Source: Kitasatospora paranensis (lineage in GTDB: Bacteria; Actinomycetota; Actinomycetes; Streptomycetales; Streptomycetaceae). From it: DNA of 64,000 nt. The stretch's first letter is position 1. Each line of letters starts with the position of its first letter. Under the pieces are notes generated by a model. That model had not been told where the DNA came from. It did no database searches and saw nothing but the letters and a program-made list of their open reading frames with translations. Below, piece after piece: positions 10,360 to 20,076 of this stretch. The DNA is taken from positions 2,480,001 through 2,544,000 of the forward strand of contig NZ_BAABKV010000001.1 in the NCBI RefSeq assembly GCF_039544005.1, given 5' to 3'. A program made the translations under genes and the position numbers.

Positions 10360-10487
10360 CCGCACCCCCTCCACCGTCGGTCGTCACGGCGGGCGCAGCG
10401 CGTTCCGCACGCCGGGTGATTCCCCACGACGAGTGATTCCGTCCGCGTCCGCACCCGCCCGCCGCCCGCCCGGGCGATGGTGGCCGT

Positions 10488-11273
10488 ATGACCGCACCCA
10501 CGCTGCGCGAGCAGGCCGTCCGCCTCCTGCGGGACGGCGTCCCCAACGCCGCTGTGGCCCGGCGGCTGGGTGTGCCGGTCGGCACGGTCTCCTGGTGGAA
10601 GCACCGCGACCGGGCGCAGCGCGGTGAGCTGCCCGGCCGCAGGCGGTCGACGTGTCCGCACTGCCACGGTGACGCGCTGGACACCGCGGCCTACGGCTAC
10701 CTGCTCGGGCTCTACCTCGGGGACGGCCACATCTCCCACCCGGCGCAGCACCGATCCCCCAGTCTGACGATCAGCTGCGACGACCGGTGGCCCGGCATCA
10801 TGGATGCCGCGGAGCAGGCCGTCCGCGCCGTCCTGCCGAACAACGCGCCCTGCCGGGTCCGGCGCAAGGGCTGCCACGACGTCAAGGTCTACTCGACCCA
10901 CCTGCCCTGTCTGTTCCCGCAGCACGGGCCTGGCAGGAAGCACGAGCGGCGGATCGCGCTGGAGCCCTGGCAGCAGGAGATCGTGGGCGCCCATCCGTGG
11001 GAGCTGATCCGCGGCCTGCTGCACTCGGACGGCTGTCGGGTCGTCAACCGGGCCACCCGGTCGGTCGGCGGGGCTGTCCGCTGCCACGAGTACCCACGGT
11101 ACTTCTTCTCCAACACCTCCGCGGACATCCGTGCCCTGTTCACCGGGACGCTGGACGCGGTCGGTGTGCGGTGGCGTGCCTCGGCCCCCGGTCCGCGCGG
11201 CCAGGTCGGCATCTCCGTCGCCCGGCGGGCCTGTGTCGCGCTGCTGGACGCGCACGTCGGGCCCAAGTGGTGA
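10488..11273 (+). CDS. free-standing LAGLIDADG-type protein with N-terminal helix-turn-helix
   Basis: This 261-aa protein has three recognisable parts. Residues 5-42 form a helix-turn-helix (LREQAVRLLRDGVPNAAVARRLGVP, then TVSWWK). Residues 56-59 (CPHC) look like half of a zinc ribbon. The rest holds two LAGLIDADG-like helices, YLLGLYLGDG at 71-80 and ELIRGLLHSDG at 172-182, each ending in the acidic residue that binds the catalytic metal in homing endonucleases. YFFSNTSADI at 205-214 matches the core beta strand of that fold. There is no host intron or intein. It may be a domesticated nuclease acting as a regulator, or an active free-standing nuclease; the sequence cannot decide. It starts about 130 bp after the tRNA-Leu. 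Confidence 0.75.
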   Translation: MTAPTLREQAVRLLRDGVPNAAVARRLGVPVGTVSWWKHRDRAQRGELPGRRRSTCPHCHGDALDTAAYGYLLGLYLGDGHISHPAQHRSPSLTISCDDRWPGIMDAAEQAVRAVLPNNAPCRVRRKGCHDVKVYSTHLPCLFPQHGPGRKHERRIALEPWQQEIVGAHPWELIRGLLHSDGCRVVNRATRSVGGAVRCHEYPRYFFSNTSADIRALFTGTLDAVGVRWRASAPGPRGQVGISVARRACVALLDAHVGPKW

Positions 11274-11309
11274 CGGCGCAGCCCTCCCCCAGTGGTGGGC
11301 TGCGCCGTC
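11272..11309. terminator. bidirectional terminator after the LAGLIDADG gene
   Basis: A 13-bp perfect stem (GACGGCGCAGCCC at 11272-11284 and its complement at 11297-11309) with a 12-nt loop, between converging genes. The left arm overlaps the stop codon. Confidence 0.7.
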
Positions 11310-11331
11310 GGTCGAGGGGTGGTTCGGGCGG

Positions 11332-12297
11332 TCAGCCGACGGGGCCGGCAGTGGTGACGCCGGTGACGTGGAAGACGGCGGTGGCGGGGGTGCCGTTGTG
11401 GTCGGGGTCGGTGACCGTGAGGGTGTAGTCGCCGTCGGTGGCGCCGCTGAAAACGAACCAGGCGGCCTGGTTCTGGCGGGTGGGCCGGTCCGGGTAGATG
11501 GCCTCGATGGGGGCGCTGCTGGGGCCGATCTCCTGGCCGCCGGGCAGGCGCAGGCGGAGGCTGTCGCCGCTGACGGCCATGCCGGCGGGGCCGACGGTGC
11601 CGGTCATGTCGTAGGTGAGGTAGAGGGCGCGCTCGCCGAGCTTGAGCGCGGTGTTGCCGGTGTCGGCGCGCAGTTGGGCGCTCTTGAGGGCGAGGGCGAG
11701 GCGGCCGCCGGTGACGGTGTGGTTGGCCGGCAGGGCGAGGTCGAGGGGCTTCAGGTCGACGGCGGCGCGGCCGCCGGTGCCGAGCGGGAGGACGGCCTGG
11801 GCCTGGCCGGGGTCGCCGAGGACGAGGGAGGCGCCGTCGAGGGTGAAGCCGGCGGGGGTGGTGAAGGTGATCGGGAGGGTGTTGCTCGCGCCGGGGGTGG
11901 GCGGGACGGCGGTGCCGTGGTCGCCGGTGAGGGGCGTGCCGTTGACGTCGATGCCGATGGTGGGCCAGTCGTTGACGGGGGTGGTGCGGAAGGTGTTGGT
12001 GACGGTGGTGGTGAGGACGAGCCTGCCGCCGGTGGTGTCGGTGGCGGGGGTGGCGGCGGCGGTCTTGACGTCGAAGCGCAGGCCGCCCCAGTAGAGGGTG
12101 CGGCCGATGGTGGTGGAGCCGGCCGCTGCGGTTCCGGCGGCGGTGTGGCCGGCGGCCGCGGTGGCGGTCTTCGCGGGCGGCGCGGCGGGGCTCGGGGTGC
12201 CGTCGGGTGTGCAGGCGGTGGCGAGGCCGGCGGTGAGGAGGGCGGCGGCGGCGAGGGCGGCGCGTCTCGCGGTGCGGGGTCTGGTGCTGCTGCTCAT
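11332..12297 (-). CDS. secreted lipoprotein of unknown function
   Basis: The N-terminus has a twin-arginine-like start (RPRTARRAAL), a hydrophobic stretch and a lipobox (LATAC, Cys about residue 29). A low-complexity Ala/Thr/Pro linker follows (30-65), then a beta-rich domain of about 250 residues with repeated T/G/L patterns typical of an extracellular immunoglobulin-like fold. Length is 321 aa with an intact frame. I recognise no named family. It is most likely anchored on the outer face of the membrane. Confidence 0.75.
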   Translation of the reverse strand: MSSSTRPRTARRAALAAAALLTAGLATACTPDGTPSPAAPPAKTATAAAGHTAAGTAAAGSTTIGRTLYWGGLRFDVKTAAATPATDTTGGRLVLTTTVTNTFRTTPVNDWPTIGIDVNGTPLTGDHGTAVPPTPGASNTLPITFTTPAGFTLDGASLVLGDPGQAQAVLPLGTGGRAAVDLKPLDLALPANHTVTGGRLALALKSAQLRADTGNTALKLGERALYLTYDMTGTVGPAGMAVSGDSLRLRLPGGQEIGPSSAPIEAIYPDRPTRQNQAAWFVFSGATDGDYTLTVTDPDHNGTPATAVFHVTGVTTAGPVG

Positions 12298-12495
12298 GAT
12301 CGGTGCTCCCCCTTCGGGCGGCCCTGCTGCCGGGCCGGTCGACGGGAACGTACCCGCGGTGGGCGGGCGGGAGGCCGGCTGTCACCGGATGGGGACGGTT
12401 CCGGTGCGCCGTCGGGGTGTTCGCAGCCGTGGTGTGACGGTGCGGGGCGGGAGCTGCCCCGGCCCCGCCCCGGCACGGCATGACCCGGCACGGGT

Positions 12496-12521
12496 GCGGC
12501 CCCCGCCGGGGCGGGGGCCGC
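12496..12521. terminator. terminator downstream of pyk
   Basis: GCGGCCCCC (12496-12504) pairs with GGGGGCCGC (12513-12521) across an 8-nt loop that can itself close two further pairs. It lies 17 bp after the repaired pyk stop. Confidence 0.65.
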
Positions 12522-12537
12522 GGGTGAACGGGCCGGG

Positions 12538-13963
12538 TCAGTTGTCGAGTTCGCCGACGTGGTGGACGCGGACGAGGTTGGTGGAGCCGGCCAGGCCGGG
12601 GGCGATCCGGCGGTGATGACGACGATGTCGCCCTTCTGGCAGCGGCCGAGGCCGATCAGTTGGGCGTCGACCTGGGCGACCATGTCGTCGGTGGTCGGGA
12701 CGTACGGTCCGAGGAAGGTCTCCACGCCCCAGGTGAGGGCGAGTTGGCTGCGGACGGCGGGCTCGTAGGTGAAGGCGAGCACCGGGATGGGTGAGCGGTA
12801 GCGGGTGAGGCGGCGGGCGGTGTCGCCGCTCTGGGTGAACGCGATGAGGTACTTGGCGTGCAGGAAGTCGCCGATCTCGGCGGCGGCGCGGGCGACGGCT
12901 CCGCCCTGGGTGCGGGGCTTGTTGCGGTCGGTGAGCGGGGGCAGGCCGGCGGCGAGGATGTCGGCCTCGGCGGCCTCGATGATGCGCCCCATGGTGCGGA
13001 CGGTCTCGACGGGGTACTTGCCGACGGACGTCTCGCCGGAGAGCATCACGGCGTCGGTGCCGTCGAGGACGGCGTTGGCGACGTCGGAGGCCTCGGCACG
13101 GGTGGGCCGGGAGGCGTGGATCATCGAGTCGAGCATCTGGGTGGCGACGATGACCGGCTTGGCGTTGCGCTTGGCGAGCTTGATGGCGCGCTTCTGGACG
13201 ATCGGCACGTCCTCCATCGGCATTTCGACGCCGAGGTCGCCGCGGGCGACCATGAGGCCGTCGAAGGCGTCGACGATGGATTCGAGCTCCTCGACGGCCT
13301 GCGGCTTCTCGATCTTGGCGATGACGGGGACGCGGCGGTCCTCCTCGGCCATGATGCGGTGGATGTCCTCGGCGTCGCGTCCGCTCCGGACGAAGGAGAG
13401 GGCGATCAGGTCGGCCCCCAGGCGCAGGGCCCAGCGCAGGTCGGCGACGTCCTTGTCGCTGAGCGCGGGCACGGAGACGGCGACCCCGGGCAGGTTGAGG
13501 CCCTTGTGGTCGGAGACCAGGCCGCCCTCGACGACGGTGGTGTGCACGTCGGGGCCGTCGACGGCGGTGACCTCCAGGCAGACCCGGCCGTCGTCGACCA
13601 GGATGCGTTCACCGGGGGTGACGTCGGTGGCGAGGCCGCGGTAGGTGGTGCCGCAGCGGTCGCGGGTGCCGGCGACGTCGTCGACGGTGATGGTGAACTC
13701 GTCGCCGCGTTCAAGAAGTACAGGGCCGTCGGCGAAGGTGCCGAGGCGAATCTTCGGGCCTTGGAGGTCGACGAGGATGCCGACGCTGCGGCCGGTCTCG
13801 TCGGAGGCCTTGCGGACCCGGCGGTAGCGCTCCTCGTGTTCGAGTGGGGAGCCGTGGCTGAGATTGAGTCGGGCGATGTCCATGCCGGCCTCGACCAGGG
13901 CCTTGATCTGGTCGTACGAGTCGGCGGCAGGCCCGAGGGTACAGACGATTTTGCTCGGCGCAT
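12538..13963 (-). CDS. pyk: pyruvate kinase (two apparent deletions)
   Basis: Converts phosphoenolpyruvate and ADP to pyruvate and ATP at the end of glycolysis. Conserved blocks are KIVCTLGP, MDIARLNLSHGS, VDLQGPKIRLG, VIAKIEKPQAVEE and the active-site segment DGLMVARGDLGVEMP. Two repairs are needed. One A is missing near 13952, so the true start is ATG 13963 (MRRAKIVCTLGP), not the longer upstream frame. One C is missing near 12600, after which the C-terminus reads GSTNLVRVHHVGELDN and stops at 12538. Repaired length is 475 aa, the family norm. It is divergent from the 5'-nucleotidase. Confidence 0.94.
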
Positions 13964-14398
13964 GCCTGTAGAGCGTAGGCATTACCGGCGCGTAACAACG
14001 GGGTTCCGGAGGGCTCCCCTGCGGCGGTTGCAGAAAGTTTTGATGAACAAACTGACACATCGTGACTTCACTTGGTGTGAGTTCGAGTTGCCGTGCCGAG
14101 CGGCCCTCCGCGACCTGCGCGGACGCCGCCGGGCAGGCGACGGGTTCCCCCGCCGGGTGAGCGGCGCGCGACGGGTTGACGCTCCGTCGCGCGGACGGCG
14201 CGCGCCCCGCGCCCGCGGGCCGTCATCCACGGGTCGTCAAGATCTCACTTGTCGGCAACGTCGGGGGCTGTCGCACCCGGCGGTTTGGCGGCAGACTTCT
14301 ACGCGCGTTTCTCTACGCGCGTCAACACCGTTGACGGCACGGCACCGCCCGACCGCGCGCCACCGCCGACGGTCCCCTCTGCCCCGTTGGAGTCGTCC
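13964..14398. other. 435-bp divergent intergenic region between pyk and the 5'-nucleotidase gene
   Basis: No gene is supported here. The part next to pyk (about 14030-14095) is noticeably less GC-rich (TTTTGATGAACAAACTGACA) and is the likely pyk promoter. The part next to the nucleotidase holds a direct repeat of TCTACGCGCGT (14299-14309 and 14312-14322) and an inverted repeat, described separately. The middle (14100-14240) is plain GC-rich sequence. Confidence 0.5.
14321..14335. promoter_or_regulatory. possible operator upstream of the 5'-nucleotidase
   Basis: GTCAACACCGTTGAC is a perfect 6-bp inverted repeat with a 3-bp spacer, about 65 bp before the start codon. Symmetry suggests a dimeric DNA-binding protein. 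It does not match the PhoP box (GTTCACC direct repeats). Confidence 0.35.
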
Positions 14399-16220
14399 AT
14401 GCCCCTGAACCGCCGTGACTTCGTGACCCGTTCGGCCGCCACCGCGGCCGGCGCCGCCCTCGTCGGCGGCGCCTCCGTCGCCGCGGCGTCCCCGGCCGCC
14501 GCGGCCCAGGACGCCGCCGACGCCCACTGCGCGCCCGGCGGGAAGGAGACCTTCACCGTGCTGGGCACCACCGACCTGCACGGCCGGGTGCTCAACTGGG
14601 ACTACTTCACCGACGCCGAGTACGACGACAAGGCGCACAACGACGTCGGCCTCGCCAAGATCTCCACCCTGGTGAAGCAGATCCGCAGCGAGAAGGGCCG
14701 CCATCGGACGCTGCTCATCGACGCCGGCGACATCATCCAGGGCACCCAGCTCACCTACTACTACGCCCGGGTGGAGCCGATCACGGCGGCCAAGCGCCCG
14801 CCGCGCCACCCGATGGCCGAGGCCATGAACGCGATCGGCTACGACGCCGCGGCCCTCGGCAACCACGAGTTCAACTACGGCATCCCGACCGTGCGCGCCT
14901 TCGAGGAGCAGCTGGACTTCCCGCTGCTGGGCGCCAACGCGCTGCACGCGAAGACCGAGAAGCCGGCCTTCCCCCGTACGTCATCAAGGAGTTGCGCCTC
15001 GGGCACGGCCGCCCGCTGCGGGTCGGCATCCTGGGGCTGACCAACCCGGGGATCGCGATCTGGGACAAGGCCAACGTGGCGGGGCAGATGGTCTTCCCCG
15101 GCATCGTGGAGATGGCGAAGAAGTACGTGCCGCGGATGCGCGCGGCCGGCGCCGACGTGGTGATCGTCTCGGCGCACTCGGGCATCGACGAGGCGACCAC
15201 CTACGGCGACCAGCTGCCCTGGCCCGAGGACGCGTCGGGCGAGATGGCCGAGACGGTGCCGGGCATCGACGCGGTGCTGGTCGGCCACACCCACAAGGAG
15301 GTGGCGCAGCGGCTGATCGTCAACAAGGAGACCGGGCGGACGGTGGTGCTGTCGGAGCCGCTGTGCTGGGCGCAGCGGCTGTCGGCGTTCGACTTCGAGG
15401 TGGAGTTCGCGCACGGCGCGTGGAAGGTGACGGCGGTGTCGTCGCGGGTGCTGAACACCAACACAGTGCCGGAGGACCCGGCGATCGTGAAGCTGATCGG
15501 TGCGCAGCACAAGAAGGTGGTGGCGTACGTCAACCAGGTGATCGGGACGTGCAAGAGCGCGCTGTCGATCGCGGAGGCGCCGTACAAGGACGTGCCGATC
15601 ATCGATCTGATCGGGCGGGTGCAGGCGGACACGGTGCGGGCGGGGCTGGCGTCGACGCAGTACGCGAGCCTGCCGGTGCTGGCGCAGGCGGCGCCGTTCA
15701 ACCGGACGGCGGTGATTCCTGCGGGTGACGTGCGGCTGCGGGACGCGGCGGGGCTGTACATCTACGAGAACACGCTGGAGGCGCGCATTCTGACGGGTGC
15801 GCAGATCAAGGACTACCTGGAGTTCTCAGCGAAGTACTTCGCGCAGCTGGCGCCGGGTGATCCGGTGAACCTGGACACGCTGACCAACCAGCAGGCGACG
15901 CCGGACTACAACTTCGACTCGGTGTTCGGGGTGTCGTACGACATCGACATCGCGCAGCCGGTGGGCTCGCGGATCGTGAACCTGTCGTACCAGGGTGCGG
16001 CGGTGGATCCGGCGGCGCAGTTCGTGCTGGCGGTGAACAACTACCGGGCGAACGGGGGCGGCAACTTCCCGCACGTGGCGGCGGCCGCGTCGGTGTGGTC
16101 GAGCTCGGACGAGATCCGCAACACGATGATCGCCTGGGTGAAGGCGAAGGGGTCATCGACCCCGCGGACTTCGGTGCGGTGACGTGGCGCCTCGTCCGGG
16201 CGGGTGTGCCGTTGTTCTAG
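14399..16220 (+). CDS. Tat-exported 5'-nucleotidase / cyclic-phosphodiesterase (two apparent deletions)
   Basis: Extracellular nucleotide-hydrolysing metalloenzyme. The N-terminus has a twin-arginine signal (NRRDFVTRSAATAAG) and an Ala-rich cleavage region near residue 40. The metallophosphatase domain shows all metal-binding blocks: GTTDLHGRVLNWDYF, DAGDIIQG, LGNHEFNYG, VIVSAHSGID and VGHTHKE. The second half is the 5'-nucleotidase C-terminal domain (AAPFNRTAVIPAGDV, YIYENTLEARILTG). A C is missing near 14975 (restores PAFPPYVIKELRLG) and a G near 16152 (restores AKGVIDPADFGAVTWRLVR and the TAG at 16218). Repaired length is 607 aa. A strong hairpin follows. Confidence 0.92.
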
Positions 16221-16235
16221 GCGGTACCCGGGGGC

Positions 16236-16277
16236 GGCGGGCGCGGTATCCACCGATCGGTGGATACCGCGCCCGCC
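16236..16277. terminator. terminator after the 5'-nucleotidase
   Basis: A perfect 42-nt palindrome centred on GATC (16255-16258), giving a 19-bp stem with a 4-nt loop, 15 bp after the repaired stop codon. Confidence 0.85.
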
Positions 16278-16398
16278 GTCCGGTGTCCGGGGGTGGCGGG
16301 TCGTTCGATGCCGGGCGGGGGCACGGGGCGGGAGGCTCGTGGTGGCGGGTGAGGGACCGGCACGGGGCCGGTTGCGGGGCCCGCCGGGGAGGGCGGTC

Positions 16399-17297
16399 GT
16401 GGTGGCGGTCATCGAGGTGTCGGGTCTGCGCAAGTCGTACGGCGCGGTGGAGGTGCTGCGCGGGGTGTCGTTCGCGGTGGAGCGGGGCGAGGTGTTCGGG
16501 CTGCTCGGGCCGAACGGGGCGGGGAAGTCCACGGCGGTGGAGTGCGTGGAGGGGCTGCGGCGGCGCGACGGCGGTCGGGTGCGGGTGCTGGGGCTCGATC
16601 CGGAGCGGGACGGGGCGGCGGTGCGGCGGGTGGTGGGTGTGCAGTTGCAGCAGGCCCGGTTGCAGGAGCGGATCCGGGTGCGGGAGGCGTTGGAGCTGTA
16701 CGCGTCGTTCTACGACGATCCGTGCGATCCGGGCGAGCTGCTGGAGGAGTGGGGGCTGGCGGGGCAGGCCGGGGTGCGGTTCGGCCGGCTGTCGGGGGTC
16801 AGCAGCAGCGGCTGTTCGTGGCGTTGGCGCTGGTGGGGCGGCCGCGGGTGGTGTTCCTGGACGAGCTGACGACGGGCCTGGACCCGCAGGCGCGGCGGGC
16901 GGCGTGGGACGCGGTGCGCCGGGTCAGGGACGCGGGGGTGACGGTGGTGCTGGTGTCGCACGCCATGGAGGAGGTGGCGGCGCTGTGCGATCGGGCGGCG
17001 GTGCTGCACGGCGGCCGGATCGTGGCGTGCGGGTCGCCGCAGGAGCTGGTGGCGGGGGTGGGGGCGACGGTGTCGTTCCGGCCGTCGGGGCCGCTGGACG
17101 AGGCGGTGCTCGCGGCGCTGCCGGGAGTGCGGCGGGTGTCGCGGGAGGGCGGGACGGTCACGGTGTCGGGGGTGGGTGCGGTGGTGGACGAGGTGACGGG
17201 TCATCTGGCCCGGCTGGGGATGGTGGTGACCGGGTTGCGGATCGAGCAGGCCGGCCTGGAGGACGCCTACCTGGCGCTGGTCGGGGGTGCGCGGTGA
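16399..17297 (+). CDS. ABC exporter ATP-binding protein, DrrA-type (one apparent deletion)
   Basis: ATPase of an ABC-2 exporter. Walker A is LLGPNGAGKS, Walker B is VVFLDELTTGLD and the H-loop is VSHAMEE. One G is missing near 16795; adding it gives the signature LSGGQQQRLFVALAL and joins the two halves. GTG 16399 is preferred because GGGGAGG lies 7 bp upstream; GTG 16402 is in the same frame. Repaired length is about 299 aa. Its stop overlaps the permease GTG by 4 bp. Together with the permease and the following two-component system it looks like a stress- or drug-responsive efflux unit. Confidence 0.9.
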
Positions 17298-18079
17298 GTG
17301 CGGCGGGCGGGGCGCCGGTGGCGGCGCGGAGGTTCCCCTGGCGGGCGCTGCGGGCGCTGGTGGGGTCGGAGGCGCGGTTGTTCCTGCGGGAGCCGGCGGC
17401 GTGGTTCTTCACGGTGGTGTTCCCGTCGCTGCTGGTGGCGATCCTGGGGAGTGTGCCGGGGTTCCGTACGCCGGTGCCGGAGTTGGGCGGCCTGAGCACG
17501 GTGGCGGCGTATGCGCCGATCACGGTGGTGTTCGGTCTGACGATGCTGGCGATGAACGGGGTGGCGCCGGTGTTCACCGGGTACCGGGAGCGCGGGGTGC
17601 TGCGGCGGTTGTCGGCGAGTCCGGTGCCGGCGGGGCTGGTGCTGGGGGCGTTGACGCTGGTGTACCTGGTGGTGGCGGTGGTGTCGCTGGTGCTGGTGGT
17701 GGTGGTCGGCCGGGCGGGGTTCGGGGTGGCGTTGCCGCGGCAGCCGCTGGCCCTGGTGGTGGTGTTCCTGCTGGGTGCGGCGTCGTTGTTCGCGTGCGGG
17801 CTGCTGGTGGCGGCGCTGGCGCCGACGGCGAAGGTGGGCAATGCGGTGGGGACGGCGCTGTTCTTCCCGTTGATGTTCTTCTCGGGGCTGTGGGTGCCGC
17901 GGGCGCTGATGCCGGGGGTGCTGCGCCGGATCGGGGACTTCCTGCCGAGCGGGGCGGCGACGCAGGCGGTGCAGGATGCCTGGCAGGGGCGCTGGCCGCA
18001 GTCGGGTGACGTGGCGACAATGGTGCTGTTCGCGGTCGTGGTGGGCGTGGTGGCGGCGAAGTCGTTCCGGTGGGAGTAG
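17294..18079 (+). CDS. ABC-2 type exporter permease
   Basis: A 261-aa integral membrane protein with about six hydrophobic segments and the ABC-2 pattern: a cytoplasmic N-terminus (WRALRALVGSEARLFLREPAAWF), a long extracellular loop after the first helix, and the hallmark GLWVPRALMPGVLRRIGDFLPSG before the last helix. The frame is intact. It is translationally coupled to the ATPase (GTGA). The substrate is unknown; lipophilic drugs or lipids are usual for this family. Confidence 0.88.
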   Translation: MSAAGGAPVAARRFPWRALRALVGSEARLFLREPAAWFFTVVFPSLLVAILGSVPGFRTPVPELGGLSTVAAYAPITVVFGLTMLAMNGVAPVFTGYRERGVLRRLSASPVPAGLVLGALTLVYLVVAVVSLVLVVVVGRAGFGVALPRQPLALVVVFLLGAASLFACGLLVAALAPTAKVGNAVGTALFFPLMFFSGLWVPRALMPGVLRRIGDFLPSGAATQAVQDAWQGRWPQSGDVATMVLFAVVVGVVAAKSFRWE

Positions 18080-18084
18080 GGGTC

Positions 18085-19387
18085 GTGGCAGAGGTGGGGG
18101 CGCCGGGCCGGGCGGGTCCGGTGCCGAGCGGTTGGAGCGCCGGGAGCGCCGGTTGTCGCGGGCGATCGGGGTGCTGCCGTACGGGGCGCTGGCGGTGTCG
18201 ACGGCGCTGGCGGTCGGGGTGCGGGTGCCGGGGCGGCGCCGCTGCGGGTGTCGCTGTTCTGGTCGGGGGCCGCCCTGGGGTGGCTGCTGGTGCGGGAGGC
18301 GCTGAACCGGGTGGCGTTCGGGCCGCGGGCGGCGGGCCCGGTGGCGGTGGCGCACTTCGCGGGGCTGCTGGTGCTGATCGCCGTTCTGAACCTGGGCAAT
18401 CCGGTGTACGGCTTCCTCGGGCTGGGCGGCTATCTGCACACGCTGCTGTACCTGCCGCGGCGGGCGCAGGCGGTGGGGGTGGCGCTGACGGCCTGCCCGG
18501 TGGCGCTGTCGCAGGTGGGCGGGCGGATTCCGGACGGCCGGGACGCCTGGTTCGGCTATCTGGCGGTGCTGTTCTTCAACCTGCTGGTGGCGGGGATGCT
18601 GGTGGCGTTCGGCCGGGTGGTGGAGGCGCAGGCGCGGCACCACCGGCAGGCGGCGCGGGAGCTCGCGCAGGCCAATGCCCGGCTGGCGGGGACGCTGGCG
18701 GAGAACGCGGGGCTGCACGCGCAGCTGGTGCAGCAGGCCCGGGAGGCGGGTGCGACGGACGAGCGGCAGCGGATGGCGCGGGAGATCCACGACACGGTGG
18801 CGCAGGGGCTGGCGGGCATCGTCACGCAGTTGCAGGCGGCGCAGCACACGGCGCAGCCGGCGGCGCGGGGCCGGCATCTGGAGAACGCGGCGGCGCTGGC
18901 CCGGGAGAGTCTGGTGGAGGCCCGGCGGGCGGTGGCGGCGCTCGGGCCGCGGCAGTTGCTGGATGCGGAGCTGCCGGCCGCGCTGGAGGAGCTGGTGGCG
19001 GGCTGGGGCCGGTTGCACGGGGTGGCGGCGGAGCTGGCGGTGACGGGCGGGCCGTGTCCGCTGCATCCGGAGGTGGAGGTGGCGCTGCTGCGGGCGGCGC
19101 AGGAGTCGTTGGCGAACGTGGCGAAGCACGCGGCGGCGTCGCGGGTGCGGCTGACGCTGTCGTACATGGCGGGGCTGGTGACGTTGGACGTGCGGGACGA
19201 CGGGCGGGGGTTCGATCCGGCCGGGGTGGCGGGGTCGGCGGACGGGCGGGGCGGGTACGGGCTGGCGGTGATGCGTGAGCGGGTGCAGGCGTTGGCGGGG
19301 CGGTTGGAGATCGAGTCGGAGCCGGGTGGCGGGACGGCCGTGAGTGCGGCGCTGCCGGCGCTGGCGCGGGAGGAGCGGCATGGCTGA
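18085..19387 (+). CDS. NarL-system sensor histidine kinase (two apparent deletions)
   Basis: Membrane histidine kinase. The N-terminal 150 residues hold several hydrophobic segments (SLFWSGAALGWLL, LLVLIAVLNLG, YLAVLFFNLLVAGMLVAF). A helical linker leads to the HisKA_3 dimerisation domain with the phospho-accepting His in RQRMAREIHDTVAQGLAGIV. The ATPase domain has the N box (QESLANVAKHAA), LDVRDDGRGFDP and GGYGLAVMRER. The start region needs two added G residues, near 18120 (GAERLERRERRLSRAIG) and 18230 (PGAAPLRVSLFWSG). Repaired length is 434 aa. GTG 18085 was chosen; GTG 18070 in the same frame would overlap the permease gene. It overlaps the response-regulator gene by 8 bp. Confidence 0.88.
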
Positions 19388-20030
19388 GGACGGGTCGGGC
19401 GTGGTGCGGCTGCTGATCGTGGACGACCATCCGGTGGTCCGGGACGGGCTGCGTGGGATGTTCGCGGCGGAGCCGGGGTTCGCGGTGGTCGGGGAGGCCG
19501 GTGACGGTGCGCAGGCGCTGGTGCTGGAGGCGGCGCTCGCCCCGGACGTGGTGCTGATGGATCTGCGGATGCCGCGGATGGACGGGGTGGCGGCGATCCG
19601 GGCGCTGGCGGAGCGCGGGTCCGCCGCGCGGGTGCTGGTGTTGACGACGTACGACACGGACAGTGACGTGCTGCCGGCGATCCGGGCGGGGGCGACGGGC
19701 TTCCTGTTGAAGGACAGTGCGCGCGAGGAGCTCTTCCGGGCGGTGCGGGCGGCGGCGGAGGGCCGGTCGGTGCTGTCGCCGTCGGTGGCGACGCGGTTGA
19801 TGAGCCAGGTCCGGACGCCGCAGGAGGAGCCGGTGAGTCCGCGGGAGCTGGAGGTGCTGGCGCTGGTCGCGGAGGGCTGCACCAACCGGGAGGCGGCGGT
19901 GCGGCTGTTCATCAGCGAGGCGACCGTGAAGACGCACCTGCTGCACCTGTACGCCAAGCTGGAGGTGAAGGACCGGGCGGCCGCGGTGGCGGTCGGGTAC
20001 CGGCGGGGGCTGCTCGGTCCGGTCGGCTGA
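19380..20030 (+). CDS. NarL/LuxR-family response regulator
   Basis: The receiver domain (LLIVDDHPVVRDGLRGMF, phosphoacceptor in DVVLMDLRMPRMDG, Lys in GFLLKDSAREE) joins a C-terminal LuxR helix-turn-helix (SPRELEVLALVAEGCTNREA, then FISEATVKTHLLHLYAKL). Length is 216 aa with an intact frame. It is the cognate partner of the preceding kinase (ATG 19380 lies inside the kinase gene) and probably controls the upstream exporter genes, by analogy with similar cassettes. That control is inferred. Confidence 0.93.
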   Translation: MAEDGSGVVRLLIVDDHPVVRDGLRGMFAAEPGFAVVGEAGDGAQALVLEAALAPDVVLMDLRMPRMDGVAAIRALAERGSAARVLVLTTYDTDSDVLPAIRAGATGFLLKDSAREELFRAVRAAAEGRSVLSPSVATRLMSQVRTPQEEPVSPRELEVLALVAEGCTNREAAVRLFISEATVKTHLLHLYAKLEVKDRAAAVAVGYRRGLLGPVG

Positions 20031-20073
20031 GCCGTCGGGGCGGTTCGGCCGTCGGGGTGTTAGGCCGTCGGGG
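20031..20073. repeat. short tandem GCCGTCGGGG repeat between convergent genes
   Basis: GCCGTCGGGG starts at 20031, 20048 and 20064, a 16-17 bp period. It lies directly after the response-regulator stop. No function is visible. Confidence 0.7.
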
Positions 20074-20076
20074 TGG

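Noticed and set aside
12294..14060. A 588-residue version of pyruvate kinase starting upstream and ending in a Ser/Pro/Arg-rich tail
   Set aside because: Both ends come from deletion errors. The conserved protein runs from MRRAKIVCTLGP to VHHVGELDN.
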